Positions 1-8,460 of a DNA stretch of 64,000 nt are shown in pieces. Below the pieces are notes generated by a model. That model was not told where the DNA came from. It searched no databases and saw only the letters and a program-made list of their open reading frames with translations. Source of the DNA: Rhodobacteraceae bacterium IMCC1909 (GTDB lineage: Bacteria > Pseudomonadota > Alphaproteobacteria > Rhodobacterales > Rhodobacteraceae); contig JAPDHM010000002.1 of NCBI GenBank assembly GCA_030704425.1, forward strand, positions 186,001-250,000, read 5' to 3'. A program made the translations under genes and the position numbers. Each line of letters starts with the position of its first letter. The first letter of the stretch is position 1.

Positions 1-151
1 TGGATCGGACCACGGCCGGTTAGATCGGTGACTGGCACCCGGACCGAGCAACACCCACCGCATATGCACAGCCATCGGCACAGAAGGCTGGCCGAATTCT
101 CCCGATACTCCCTTGGCATTCCGCGCGCACAATGTGACAAGCCTATTCGAA

Positions 152-1081
152 ATGCAGGCGCTTCTCGACATCATCCTCCCCGTCTTTGTGGTCATTGGCG
201 CCGGGTACTTTGTGACCTGGAAGGGAATGATCAGTGAAGACACCATCGATGCGCTGGTGAAATTCACGCAAAACTTTGCCATTCCTTGCTTGCTGTTTCG
301 CGCTATCTCGCAGATCGATCTGGGGGCCAGCGTCAGCTTGCCGCTCATTTTCAGCTACTACTTTGGTGCCTTCGCCAGTTTCGCCGCCGGGTATGCTGGC
401 GCGCGTATCTTTTTCAAGCGCAATCCAGTCGATGCGGTGGCAATTGCCTTTTGCTGCCTGTTTTCCAACACTGTGCTGCTTGGCCTGCCGATCACCGAAC
501 GCGCTTATGGGGCAGAGGCGCTTTCCGCTAACTTCGCCATCATCGCGTTTCACGCGCCGCTTTGTTACATGCTGGGCGTTACCGCAATGGAAATCGCCCG
601 CAACGAGACCTCCAGTGTGGTCGAAGGGGCATCTCGTGTTGTCAACGCGATGTTTCACAATCCCTTCGTGATCGCGATCGTTCTTGGCCTTATCGCCAAT
701 ATCTCGGCCCTGCCCCTGCCGCGTCCGCTGCTGGGCGGCATCGACCTGATGGCCACCGCGGCCCTACCGACCGCTCTCTTCAGTCTTGGCGGCATCCTGT
801 GTCGATATCGTCCCGCTGGTGACATGAAAGCCATCCTGATGGTCTGCGCCATTTCACTGGTGCTACATCCAGCCATCGTTTTCGGAACCGCCTACCTGTT
901 GGACCTGGACCGCGAGGGTCTTCGGTCCGCTGTCCTGACATCCGCTATGGCACCGGGCGTTAACGCCTATGTATTTGCCAATATGTACGGCGCTGCCCGC
1001 CGCGTCGCCGCATCATCAGTCCTGATCGCGACGGCTGGGTCCATTGTATCTATCTGGCTTTGGTTGATGATTCTGCCATAG
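152..1081 (+). CDS. AEC family transporter (auxin efflux carrier type)
   Basis: About 309 residues, almost wholly hydrophobic, with roughly ten membrane segments, the usual size and texture of AEC carriers (Mem_trans). The N-terminal segment starts ILPVFVVIGAGYF, as is typical for the family, and a loop with NTVLLGLPI matches the family's N-terminal repeat. These carriers export or exchange small organic acids; the substrate is not readable. The ATG at 152 is preferred because it leads straight into the first membrane segment; an upstream in-frame start at 113 would add 13 polar residues without family support. No strong ribosome binding site is visible. It faces the flavin reductase gene convergently across a 179-bp gap in which I see nothing. 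A second AEC gene lies at 15847-16737. Confidence 0.85.
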   Translation: MQALLDIILPVFVVIGAGYFVTWKGMISEDTIDALVKFTQNFAIPCLLFRAISQIDLGASVSLPLIFSYYFGAFASFAAGYAGARIFFKRNPVDAVAIAFCCLFSNTVLLGLPITERAYGAEALSANFAIIAFHAPLCYMLGVTAMEIARNETSSVVEGASRVVNAMFHNPFVIAIVLGLIANISALPLPRPLLGGIDLMATAALPTALFSLGGILCRYRPAGDMKAILMVCAISLVLHPAIVFGTAYLLDLDREGLRSAVLTSAMAPGVNAYVFANMYGAARRVAASSVLIATAGSIVSIWLWLMILP

Positions 1082-1260
1082 AACCTTGCACAAGGCCTAT
1101 CACCTTCAACGCACGCTAGGGTGTCATCGCCAACACCAAAATGTGCATCACCTCAGTTGATTTTCTAGACAGCAAGAACATGCGGCCGCCACGACTCAAA
1201 TGTCTTTTTCGAGTTCGTTTGAGGCGGTGCCTGCCATACCCCTTCTGACAACAAAGCGCA

Positions 1261-2226
1261 CTATCGCAACGACTTGTGGGGCGATCCCTGCTCTATGAGA
1301 CCGCGCAAAACAGCGCTAAAACTCTTAAGCTGATCTTCACTGAAGTCGGCAAAGGCTTCTTGGGCGTGTGCATGGGAAAGTTTCCAGGCCGCATCGGCTT
1401 TCGCCCGCCCCAGCTCGGTCAGTACAAAACCATCCCCCTGCGCGGCAAGAAATCCGCGACCTTGCATGTTCTGCAGCGCTTCCTCGGTCTCGTGGACCGG
1501 AACATTGAGGTGTCTGGTCAAGCCTTCGGCACCAAGCACCGGCAAATCCTGCACAACGAGCAAGAGCCGCGATTCGATCAGATTCACCTCCAGCGCAGAA
1601 ACCTTGGGTTGATAAGCGTCTTGGTACGCGCGAATAGCCCTCAGCATCTGAAAAAATTTGTGATCTTCTAGTCGACCATCCGCCGGTTGACAGTCGCCGC
1701 GTTCCTTAGACGCCGGCTCGGCGGCAAGATGGTTGAATAACGTCGAATATGACCCCTGATGAAAGCAGAGTGGCGGGCGTCCAAAATCATCAAAGGCAAC
1801 AACCTTGCCGACAAAAATCCAATGATCGCCCCCATCAATCTTTTGGTAGGATTCGCACTGAAAACGTGCGGCGCAATCAGCAAATATCGGTGCGCCGCCG
1901 ATACCCTCTCCCCATTCGATTGCGGAGAATTTGTCCTCCTGTTGGCGTGCAAAATGATTGGACAATTCCGCTTGATCCGACGCAAGCACGTTCACCGCAA
2001 AATGGGTCGAAGTTTCGAAGATCGGACAGCCTCTCGATGCCTTGATGCAGCTCCAAAGGATAAGGGGCGGGTCCATCGAAAGTGAATTGAAACTACTTGC
2101 GGTTGCCCCGACCAGCTCGCCATCGGCGTTGCGGGCGGTAATGATAGTCACCCCGGTCGCAAAATTACCGAGTGCGCGGCGAAACGCATGCGAATTGAAA
2201 TCGGCATCGCCCGTTTTTATTGTCAT
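1261..2226 (-). CDS. Flavin reductase domain protein with C-terminal winged-helix domain
   Basis: 321 residues in two parts. Residues about 10-165 form an FMN-binding split barrel of the flavin-reductase family: ALGNFATGVTIIT near the start and GATASSFNSLSMDPPLILW, then HWIFVGKV. Such proteins supply reduced flavin to two-component monooxygenases. Residues about 185-310 look like a MarR-type winged helix (LTRHLNVPVHETEEALQNM followed by a wing and LTELGRAKA). Reductases with a similar regulatory tail are known in aromatic hydroxylase systems, where the tail may sense a ligand; that role is inference here. No partner oxygenase lies next to it. The gene reads leftward from 2226; downstream it converges with the AEC gene. 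An IS6-type remnant sits 211 bp upstream and may have separated it from its former neighbours. Confidence 0.85.
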   Translation of the reverse strand: MTIKTGDADFNSHAFRRALGNFATGVTIITARNADGELVGATASSFNSLSMDPPLILWSCIKASRGCPIFETSTHFAVNVLASDQAELSNHFARQQEDKFSAIEWGEGIGGAPIFADCAARFQCESYQKIDGGDHWIFVGKVVAFDDFGRPPLCFHQGSYSTLFNHLAAEPASKERGDCQPADGRLEDHKFFQMLRAIRAYQDAYQPKVSALEVNLIESRLLLVVQDLPVLGAEGLTRHLNVPVHETEEALQNMQGRGFLAAQGDGFVLTELGRAKADAAWKLSHAHAQEAFADFSEDQLKSFSAVLRGLIEQGSPHKSLR

Positions 2227-2437
2227 CGCCCACTCTCTTCAAATTGCAACGGCACACTAGATTTTGCGCTGGCAGACGCGCCCTAAGTCTAAATGCTCAC
2301 ACAACGCTGGACTTCTTTGTGACGGAGTTCGGACTTTGGCGGAACCTATTTTTTCTGATGATCACTATCTGAACCGCTTATAAAAATCGAAATGATCACC
2401 GGGGCATCGCGCCCCAATGGGTCGGAAGGGTGCTGTT

Positions 2438-3294
2438 GGTGCTGTCAGACGGATGAGAACTGGTCTCAGTTCGCCGACGAATGCCGGAACTCATGCTGAA
2501 CAGAGTTGGCGCCACTCGGCCAGAGCAGCGGTTCGGTTGGCCTTGCAATTGTCGCGTGTGTAGAGCGCGCTCCTGGTTGAAATGGTTGTAGACGGAGGCA
2601 TGAACGGCGGCGAATTTCTGTAAACATCCCATGCTGCGGAACCGTTGCATGGCGCGTTCTCGTCGTCGAAACAGCCCCTTTTCATGCTTTGCAAGCAAAC
2701 CACTGTCAGGCAGCGGGTGCGCGTTCATGGCCCGATTATTTTCCCAGCGGCCCGTTTCCTGCCGGTTGGCGTTGCCAACGACTTTCATCGCAGCGCCGTC
2801 GGATCGAAGTTTGTCGGTCACCAGTGTATGAGGACGTCCGTGGCGCTTCATTGATGTCTTGAGGAACTTCAGCGCGGCTTTGCGGTCCCGGTGCTTTTAT
2901 GACGTAGCTTTCCAGCACCTCACCTTCGTGATCAAACACCCGCCAAAGGGAATGCGTCTCGCCGTTGATCTTTACGAAAACCTCGTCCAGGTGCCATCGC
3001 CAATTCGAGTACGCACGCATTTGCTGGACACGTTTACGACGAATTTCTGCGACAAACATCGGGCCAAATCTATTCCACCAGTACCGCATCGTTTCGTGGC
3101 CAATGTCGATGCCGCGCTCGTGCAGCACGTCCTCGTGAATTGCGGAGCGAAAGTGGAAATCGAACGTATATCGTGACCGCCAGGCGGATGATCTCCGGGC
3201 TGCTGCGAATGCCCTTGAAAGGGTCTGTTTTCGTCATGAACAAAGGCTACGAAACCACCCTGCCCGCCTCAAGCAGATTGGTTCTGACAATGCC
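2438..3294 (-). mobile_element. Decayed IS6-type insertion sequence (copy 0)
   Basis: The left end reads GGTGCTGTCAGAC at 2438, the same terminal sequence as at 5908 and 38478. The right end near 3294 reads TCTGACAATGCCC, a degraded inverse of that terminus. Immediately left of 2438 the first nine bases of the end are present once more (GGTGCTGTT at 2429), a small tandem duplication. The interior is related to, but clearly diverged from, the two other copies and its transposase is broken. No target duplication is visible. Confidence 0.75.
2491..3237 (-). pseudogene. IS6 family transposase, frameshifted
   Basis: Reading leftward from the ATG at 3237 gives MTKTDPFKGIRSSPEIIR, the same N-terminus as the intact transposase at 38531-39238. 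The frame is then lost and regained: LHERGIDIGHETMRYWWNRF and WHLDEVFVKINGE (first catalytic Asp region) lie in one frame up to about 2850, TLVTDKLRSDGAAMKV (second Asp region) in another, and the tail AALAEWRQL in a third, ending at 2491. At least three frameshifts are needed to restore a full protein of about 235 residues, so it cannot encode active transposase. Confidence 0.85.
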
Positions 3295-3589
3295 CGATCC
3301 GGACATGCTTTTGCAGCCATGCTTGCAGATGCAGGAATGAAATCGACCTGGTGCAGTGCTGCGCCGCAGCCAGAAAAACGACTGTTCTTCGTCGCCGTAG
3401 CGATTTCCGCAGTACCTATGACCAGGTTACGGACAGTGTTGATATTCACGGCGAACGCGAAAGAGTTAGATCGAAGTTTCCAATGAGAAAAAAATAGGCG
3501 ACGTCGCCTCAATCACTTGCACTAGGCTCGTACAATGCGCGCGGCTATGGTAAACGCGGCAATATGTGACACTATGGAGCGGGACGGAC
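3295..3589. other. Gap between IS remnant and aminotransferase gene
   Basis: About 295 bp right of the IS6-type remnant. I recognise no gene in any frame; short leftward reading frames here show no family motif. The last 60 bases should carry the promoter and ribosome binding region of the aminotransferase gene (GCGGGACGG directly before its ATG), but no clear -35/-10 pair stands out. Confidence 0.4.
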
Positions 3590-4804
3590 ATGAGCAATTT
3601 GGACGAGAAATTTGCAGGACTTGGGGCCGACAATGCCCCCGGTCAGGAAGCACGGCAGAACGGGGATGATCTGCAATCAGTAATGCGCGGCGAGATTATC
3701 GCCGGTCGTCCCGTGGATTTCTCACACGGCGACGTAGATGCGTTTAGCCCGACGCCCGGCGCGCGCGAAGCCTGGGTGCGCGGCTATGAGACTGGCGGAA
3801 CGCAGGCTTACACCGAATATCGCGGCGATGCCGCCATCCGGGCCGAAGTCGCCAAGAGCCTTGCTGCCTTCACAAAAGCACCTGTGGACCATGTTGACGA
3901 ACTCATCATCACCCCCGGCACCCAAGGCGCACTATTCCTTGCGTTGGGAGCAGTTGTTGATCAGGGCACCAAAGTTGCGATCGTAGAGCCCGATTATTTC
4001 GCCAACCGCAAATTGGTGCGGTTCTTCGGCGGAGAGATGATGCCCATCCCATTGCACTACCATGGCACAGCGGCGCAGAACGGACCCGATCTTGACGCAC
4101 TGGAGGCCGCCTGCGACGGCGGGGCAAAGGTTCTGGTTTTCTCGACACCGAACAACCCTACGGGGCACGTCTTTTCTGAGACTGCGATCACCAAGATCGC
4201 GGCGCTGGCGGCCAAACATGATGTCACCGTGATCGTTGATCAGCTCTACTCACGGCTGCTTTACAGCAACGAAAGCTACACCCATTTGCGGGCCTGTGCG
4301 ATACGACCCGAAAAACTTGTGACGATTATGGGGCCGTCCAAGACGGAATCGCTCAGTGGCTTCCGGCTGGGCGTTGCTTTTGGGTCAGCCCAATTAATTG
4401 AGCGGATGGAAAAGCTGCAGGCAATCGTGTCGCTGCGGGCGGCGGGCTACAGTCAGGCTGCATTGATGACTTGGTTTCATGAACCCGAGGGCTGGATGGA
4501 CGAGCGCATTTCCCAGCACGAGACAATCCGGGATGATCTGTTGAAAGTTTTCCATGATGCGGGCTTCCCCACCGCGACATCGCAGGCCGGAAGCTATGTG
4601 TTTCCCGAACTGCCGGCGCTGGTTGTGTCTCCCGAAGTCTTTGTGCGCCTGTTGCGGGTCCAAGCTGGGGTAACTGTCACGCCGGGTTCTGAGTTTTCGC
4701 CGCATACAGCATCAAGTATTCGACTGAACTTCTCACAAGATCACGCAGCGTCAGTCGCCGCAGTTCATCGCATTGTGGAGATGGTAGAGAGGTATCGCGC
4801 ATGA
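3590..4804 (+). CDS. PLP-dependent aminotransferase, class I/II
   Basis: 404 residues with the fold-type I signature: TPGTQGALFLALGA (cofactor phosphate region), STPNNPTGHVFS, the Asp and Tyr of DQLYSRLLY that contact the pyridoxal ring, and SKTESLSGFRLG with the Schiff-base lysine and the family arginine. It transfers an amino group between an amino acid and a 2-oxo acid in the cytoplasm; the substrate is unknown. The ATG at 3590 is chosen over the upstream start at 3566 because the latter adds a non-conserved octapeptide. Its stop overlaps the start of the next gene (ATGA at 4801-4804), so the two are translationally coupled, suggesting that both act on the same amino acid or imine. Confidence 0.88.
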   Translation: MSNLDEKFAGLGADNAPGQEARQNGDDLQSVMRGEIIAGRPVDFSHGDVDAFSPTPGAREAWVRGYETGGTQAYTEYRGDAAIRAEVAKSLAAFTKAPVDHVDELIITPGTQGALFLALGAVVDQGTKVAIVEPDYFANRKLVRFFGGEMMPIPLHYHGTAAQNGPDLDALEAACDGGAKVLVFSTPNNPTGHVFSETAITKIAALAAKHDVTVIVDQLYSRLLYSNESYTHLRACAIRPEKLVTIMGPSKTESLSGFRLGVAFGSAQLIERMEKLQAIVSLRAAGYSQAALMTWFHEPEGWMDERISQHETIRDDLLKVFHDAGFPTATSQAGSYVFPELPALVVSPEVFVRLLRVQAGVTVTPGSEFSPHTASSIRLNFSQDHAASVAAVHRIVEMVERYRA

Positions 4805-5604
4805 AGATCGGTATTGCAGGGATGGGCGCCGCTGGCTTGCCCGTTGCACAGGCGTTGGATCAGGGAGGCGTCCCCGGATGCACTTTGGCAGGTTTTTCGG
4901 CTCGAAATGCTGAGCGGGCCTTAGAACTGAACGGCCATCTGTCGACAGCGGTGCCTCATTATGAATTAGCCGAGATTGCCGATCATTGCGATCTTGTGAT
5001 TGAAGCACTTCCGCCGACGCTCTTTAACGACCTGGCTATACCGGTTCTGCAAGCTGGCAAAACGCTTGTGGTGTTGTCTGCAAGTCAATTGCTAGGTCGA
5101 CAGGACCTGATTGATCTGGCATCGGAAACTGGCGCGAAGATCGTGATTCCGTCAGGTGCAATTCTCGGCTTGGACGCCATCAAGGGCGTTGCAGTTGGTA
5201 CAATTAACTCTGTTGTGATTGAGACACGCAAGCCGGTCGCAGGTCTGATCAAGGCACCTTACGTGGCGCAGATGGACATCGACCTTACTACTTTGACGGA
5301 GCCATATCTTATTCTGGAGGGCTCTGTGAGCGAGGTAGCCCAAGTCTTCCCCGCCAATGTAAACGTTGCCGTCGCTGTCAGCTTTGCAGGACATGGCCCC
5401 GACAAAACGCGTATGGAAGTTTGGGCCGATCCGTCCTTGGAACGCAACAAGCATACCGTGCGGGTCACGTCAGACAGCTCGGACTTTACAATGTCGATCC
5501 AGAACCGGCCAAGCTCCGACAATCCGGCGACGGGAAAGATTACGGCATTGAGTGTGATTGCGTTGCTGCGGCAGAAAACTGCTGTGTTGCAGGTGGGGAC
5601 GTAA
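4801..5604 (+). CDS. L-aspartate dehydrogenase-like protein (NadX family)
   Basis: 267 residues, the usual size of NadX-type aspartate dehydrogenases. An N-terminal Rossmann fold shows GIAGMGAAG at residues 4-12; the C-terminal catalytic domain carries FPANVNVAVAVSFAG followed by HGPDKTRMEVWADP, containing the conserved histidine of the family. Family members oxidise L-aspartate with NAD(P)+ to iminoaspartate or run the reductive amination; several paralogues have other amino-acid substrates. Here it overlaps the aminotransferase gene by four bases instead of sitting with nadA/nadC, so a catabolic role on an amino acid is more likely than NAD synthesis (inference). The gene is followed by about 300 bp without a gene and then an IS. 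Confidence 0.82.
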   Translation: MKIGIAGMGAAGLPVAQALDQGGVPGCTLAGFSARNAERALELNGHLSTAVPHYELAEIADHCDLVIEALPPTLFNDLAIPVLQAGKTLVVLSASQLLGRQDLIDLASETGAKIVIPSGAILGLDAIKGVAVGTINSVVIETRKPVAGLIKAPYVAQMDIDLTTLTEPYLILEGSVSEVAQVFPANVNVAVAVSFAGHGPDKTRMEVWADPSLERNKHTVRVTSDSSDFTMSIQNRPSSDNPATGKITALSVIALLRQKTAVLQVGT

Positions 5605-5907
5605 GCCAAATTGACTGGACGCACATCCAATCTGGCAGGGCTGCTTTGTCCGGAGGCTGTGTGAAAACTATCGAGAGCTTTTACAAATGCCAAAAATTGC
5701 CAGATTTGGGTGCGCTCTGGTCGAGTTGAACCATCAAATTCGCATAGATAACGAGAGTTGGGAGTGGGCAAAACTTGGTGTTCAAGCGGCCATTTTTGTA
5801 ACGGTTAGTCTGCCGTCAAGGACTGCGGCTCTTGTGATGGCGACGCGATGCGCACCCTGCGGAGACCATCGCATGCGCCGCCGTTTACCCATGCGAGTGT
5901 TTCCGAT
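5605..5907. other. Gap between aspartate dehydrogenase-like gene and IS copy A
   Basis: About 300 bp with no recognisable gene. Open frames run through it but none shows family motifs or codon texture. The stretch at 5655-5800 could be a remnant of another mobile element, but I cannot name it. Confidence 0.3.
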
Positions 5908-6724
5908 GGTGCTGTCAGACGAATGCGAATTAGTCTCTGCAAGGACAATGAAGCCGCCCGTTATGCCACACCGAGTTGACGCCACTCAGCAAGAGCGTCG
6001 GTTCGGTTGAGCTTGAAATTTGATCGGCTATAGAGGTGTCTTTCCTGGTTGAAATGGTTGTGAACTGAGGCGTGGACGGCGACGAACTTTTGCAAACTTC
6101 GCGTTCGGCGGAAGCGCAACATGGCTCGCTCTCTTCGTCGAAACGGCAGGTGTGAATTCTCGGCCCTGTTATTAAGCCAGCGCCCCGTTTCCTGTTTGTC
6201 TGCGTTGCCAATGACCTTCATCGCGGCGCCGTAAGGCCGCAGTAGATCGGTCACGATGACATGTGGCGGACCAAAGCGCTTCATTGTTTTTCTGAGGAAT
6301 TTCAATGCTGCTTTGCGGTCGCGGCGCTTGGTGACATAACTTTCAAGCACCTCACCTTCGTGATCAACGGCTCGCCAGAGGTAATGTGTCTCTCCATTTA
6401 TCTTTACGAAGACCTCGTCCAGGTGCCACTGCCAGTTCGAATAAGATCGCATCCGACTGACCCGGTTTCTTCGTATCTCGGCAGCAAACATCGGACCAAA
6501 CCTGTTCCACCAAAACCGAACTGTTTCGTGGCTGATCTCAATGCCTCGTTCGTGCAGAAGATCTTCCACATTACGGAGTGAGAGCGAAACCCGACGTACA
6601 ACATCACAGTCAGACGGATGATCTCAGGGCTCGTTTTAAAGTACCTGAATGGGGAGTGTTTTGTCATTTGCGGATTCTACAAATACACCCTGCTCGCTTC
6701 AACCGAGTTTAATCTGACAGTACC
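5908..6724 (-). mobile_element. IS6-type insertion sequence, copy A (frameshifted)
   Basis: 817 bp bounded by GGTGCTGTCAGAC at 5908 and TCTGACAGTACC ending at 6724, an imperfect terminal inverted repeat. Bases 5908-6365 are identical, base for base, to 38478-38935 of copy B, whereas the rest differs strongly (12 mismatches in the next 60 bases by hand count). The flanks (TTTCCGAT left, GCCACCAA right) are not a target duplication. The right end abuts an IS630 transposase fragment directly, so this copy landed in, or recombined within, that element. Confidence 0.88.
5961..6667 (-). pseudogene. IS6 family transposase with one-base frameshift
   Basis: Starts MTKHSPFRYFKTSPEIIR at 6667. Near 6590 one base is missing relative to the intact copy B, shifting the frame just before the helix-turn-helix part; downstream the frame LHERGIEISHETVRFWWNRF continues uninterrupted to the stop at 5961 with all catalytic blocks (LDEVFVKINGE, VTDLLRPYG, NSHLPFRRRERAM). 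The C-terminal two thirds are intact, and an internal start could give about 200 residues, but the N-terminal DNA-binding part is lost. Most likely inactive. Confidence 0.85.
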
Positions 6725-7015
6725 GCCACCAAAGCCCACGGCGTTATCATCATGGACGGCGCGGGTTGGCACAAGTCCGACGCATTGAAGGTCCCAAAAA
6801 ACCTCTCGATCCTGTTCCTGCCGCCCTATTCACCAGAGCTGAACCCAACAGAGACTATTTGGCAATTCTTGTGTCAAACCTACCTTTCCAACCGCGTGTT
6901 CGAGAATTGGGAGGACATCGTCAATGCTTGTTGCGATGCTTGGAACCGCCTCACAACTGAAACCGGACGTATCAAATCAATCGCAACTCGAAATTGGGCC
7001 ACCACAGGTCAATGA
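6725..7015 (+). pseudogene. IS630 family transposase, C-terminal fragment
   Basis: The frame is open from the IS6-type right end. It encodes HGVIIMDGAGWHKSD (second catalytic Asp with the family's W-H-K) and FLPPYSPELNPTETIWQFL (third catalytic acid, the Glu in the N-P-x-E block), then ends after about 95 residues. The DDE domain is thus cut off before its first Asp, and the N-terminal helix-turn-helix is absent. The break coincides exactly with the IS6-type boundary at 6724/6725. Remnant only. Confidence 0.85.
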
Positions 7016-7072
7016 TTATGCGAGTAGGCATTAGGCTGGCAGAAACTTTGCGACACTACCCTTGGCATCCTG

Positions 7073-7978
7073 CTAACCCAAGTCCGCAAGCGCAATCTCT
7101 AGCTCATCTTTCAGTACGCGATAAAACGCCTGGCCTGAAGCGCTGAGCGGAACAGACATCGGTTCGATCCTAATATAGTCGGCCGTTAGTTCCGGCCCCC
7201 TAATAGAGATAACCCTGCGCCGCCTACCGCCGAGGTCCGGCAGGCAAAGGATACCCGGCAAAATCGTCACCCAGTCAGACCGGGCCACAAGGTCAATCGA
7301 CGTGAACATCGAGTCGAGTTCAATCAGACGCCCTGTTTCGATTCCATTGGAAGCGAAATACTGTTCCATTTTGCGCCGCCGCGCATTTTCGCGGCTGGGC
7401 AGGATCAGATCAAGCGGCGGCAGGTCCGCCAACCGAACAGAACCGCTGGACCTGATACTGCTGTTGGCAGACACAACAAGGTATTCCTTGTCCGACCCCA
7501 TCACGCATGCCCGCAAGCGGACGTCTGCATCGAATGCAGGAACGATGGCAAAATCCAATTCGCCTGCGAGGATCTGGCGGGACAACTCACCAGAATAGGC
7601 CTCGCGCACGGTGACTTTCACGTTGGGGAATTCTTCCGCGAAACGCAAAATTGCCGGCCCAAGCACCGCGCGGGTAAAGGTTGGCATCAGACCAACGGTG
7701 ACATGACCGGTCACCATACCCGACAGTGCCCTAAGGTTCGCTTCTGCTTGAGTGGCCGCATGCAAAACACGCACGGCGTCTTGGTAGAACTGGCTACCCA
7801 CCTCGGTTGGCGTGACCCCGGTCGAGCTGCGGTTAAGCAATTGCACCTGATAGCGATCTTCCAACTGCCGCACGTGCATAGAAAGACCGGACTGGGTGGC
7901 GTTGACGCGCTGTGCGCCCGCAGAAAAAGACCCCTCCTCAAAGACGGCGACGAAGTATTTCAGATGTTGAAGTTTCAC
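7073..7978 (-). CDS. LysR family transcriptional regulator
   Basis: 301 residues, standard LysR length. Residues 1-60 are the winged helix-turn-helix: LKYFVAVFEEGSFSAGAQRV, then ATQSGLSMHVRQLED and the linker helix with LLNRSSTGVTPTEVG. Residues about 90-295 are the periplasmic-binding-protein-like effector domain (GHVTVGLMPTFTRAVLGPAI). It is transcribed away from the Gfo/Idh gene at 8461 and is the natural candidate to control the 8.4-11.8 kb genes (Gfo/Idh, BKACE, Ldh2), with the operator in the 480-bp gap between them. The effector is unknown. Confidence 0.9.
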   Translation of the reverse strand: MKLQHLKYFVAVFEEGSFSAGAQRVNATQSGLSMHVRQLEDRYQVQLLNRSSTGVTPTEVGSQFYQDAVRVLHAATQAEANLRALSGMVTGHVTVGLMPTFTRAVLGPAILRFAEEFPNVKVTVREAYSGELSRQILAGELDFAIVPAFDADVRLRACVMGSDKEYLVVSANSSIRSSGSVRLADLPPLDLILPSRENARRRKMEQYFASNGIETGRLIELDSMFTSIDLVARSDWVTILPGILCLPDLGGRRRRVISIRGPELTADYIRIEPMSVPLSASGQAFYRVLKDELEIALADLG

Positions 7979-8460
7979 GAGGTCTGTCTGTCTGCCTTGG
8001 TATCAGGTTTTCCGATTGGGAATATCATCAATCATTATTTTTTGCAACACCCCCAAGACTGCTATTTGAAGGTATGCGAACAGAATTTTCCATGAGCATG
8101 CATGCCACCGACCCCGCCGCTTGTGGCACGCGCAAGTTGCGACGGGGCCTGGATCATTTTACCCCGTCATCTGATGGATCCGCTGAAATGGTGTGGGCAG
8201 CTTTTCAGTGACGACCGAGGGTCAGACTTTGCGACTGAAGCAATCTATTGACAGCACGTCCGATGACGTCACGTATCGGCCTGGCTGGCGCAATGCGCCT
8301 CTGCTGGACAATGCGCTGGCGACACTGAAATGTGACCTTTAGGAGATGATCATCTGCGGCGATCATCACATCATTCTGCGGCCCGACTGGGCAACTGACA
8401 ACCACGACGGCGACCAGCCTGTTTTTTCTGCGGACAATCCACTGCTTTGAGGAGAGCCAT
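7979..8460. other. Divergent control region with a possible decayed small gene
   Basis: Lies between lysR and the Gfo/Idh gene. Besides the two promoters it holds a suspicious coding trace on the + strand: an ATG at 8092 opens about 39 codons (MSMHATDPAACGTRK...) to a stop at 8211. A +1-related frame then runs through SIDSTSDDVTYRPGWRNAPL to a TAG at about 8348, and beyond that stop, in the same frame, reads MIICGDHHIILRPDWATDN to a TGA at 8449. The peptides look protein-like but I do not recognise a family. GAGGAG at 8449-8454 is the ribosome binding site of the next gene. Confidence 0.35.

Noticed and set aside
5705-6010. Open frame running from the 5.6-kb gap into IS copy A
   Set aside because: It crosses the IS boundary and encodes no recognisable domain.
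5900-6732. Eight-base target duplications around IS copies A and B
   Set aside because: The flanks of both copies were compared and do not match; both sites have been rearranged since insertion.
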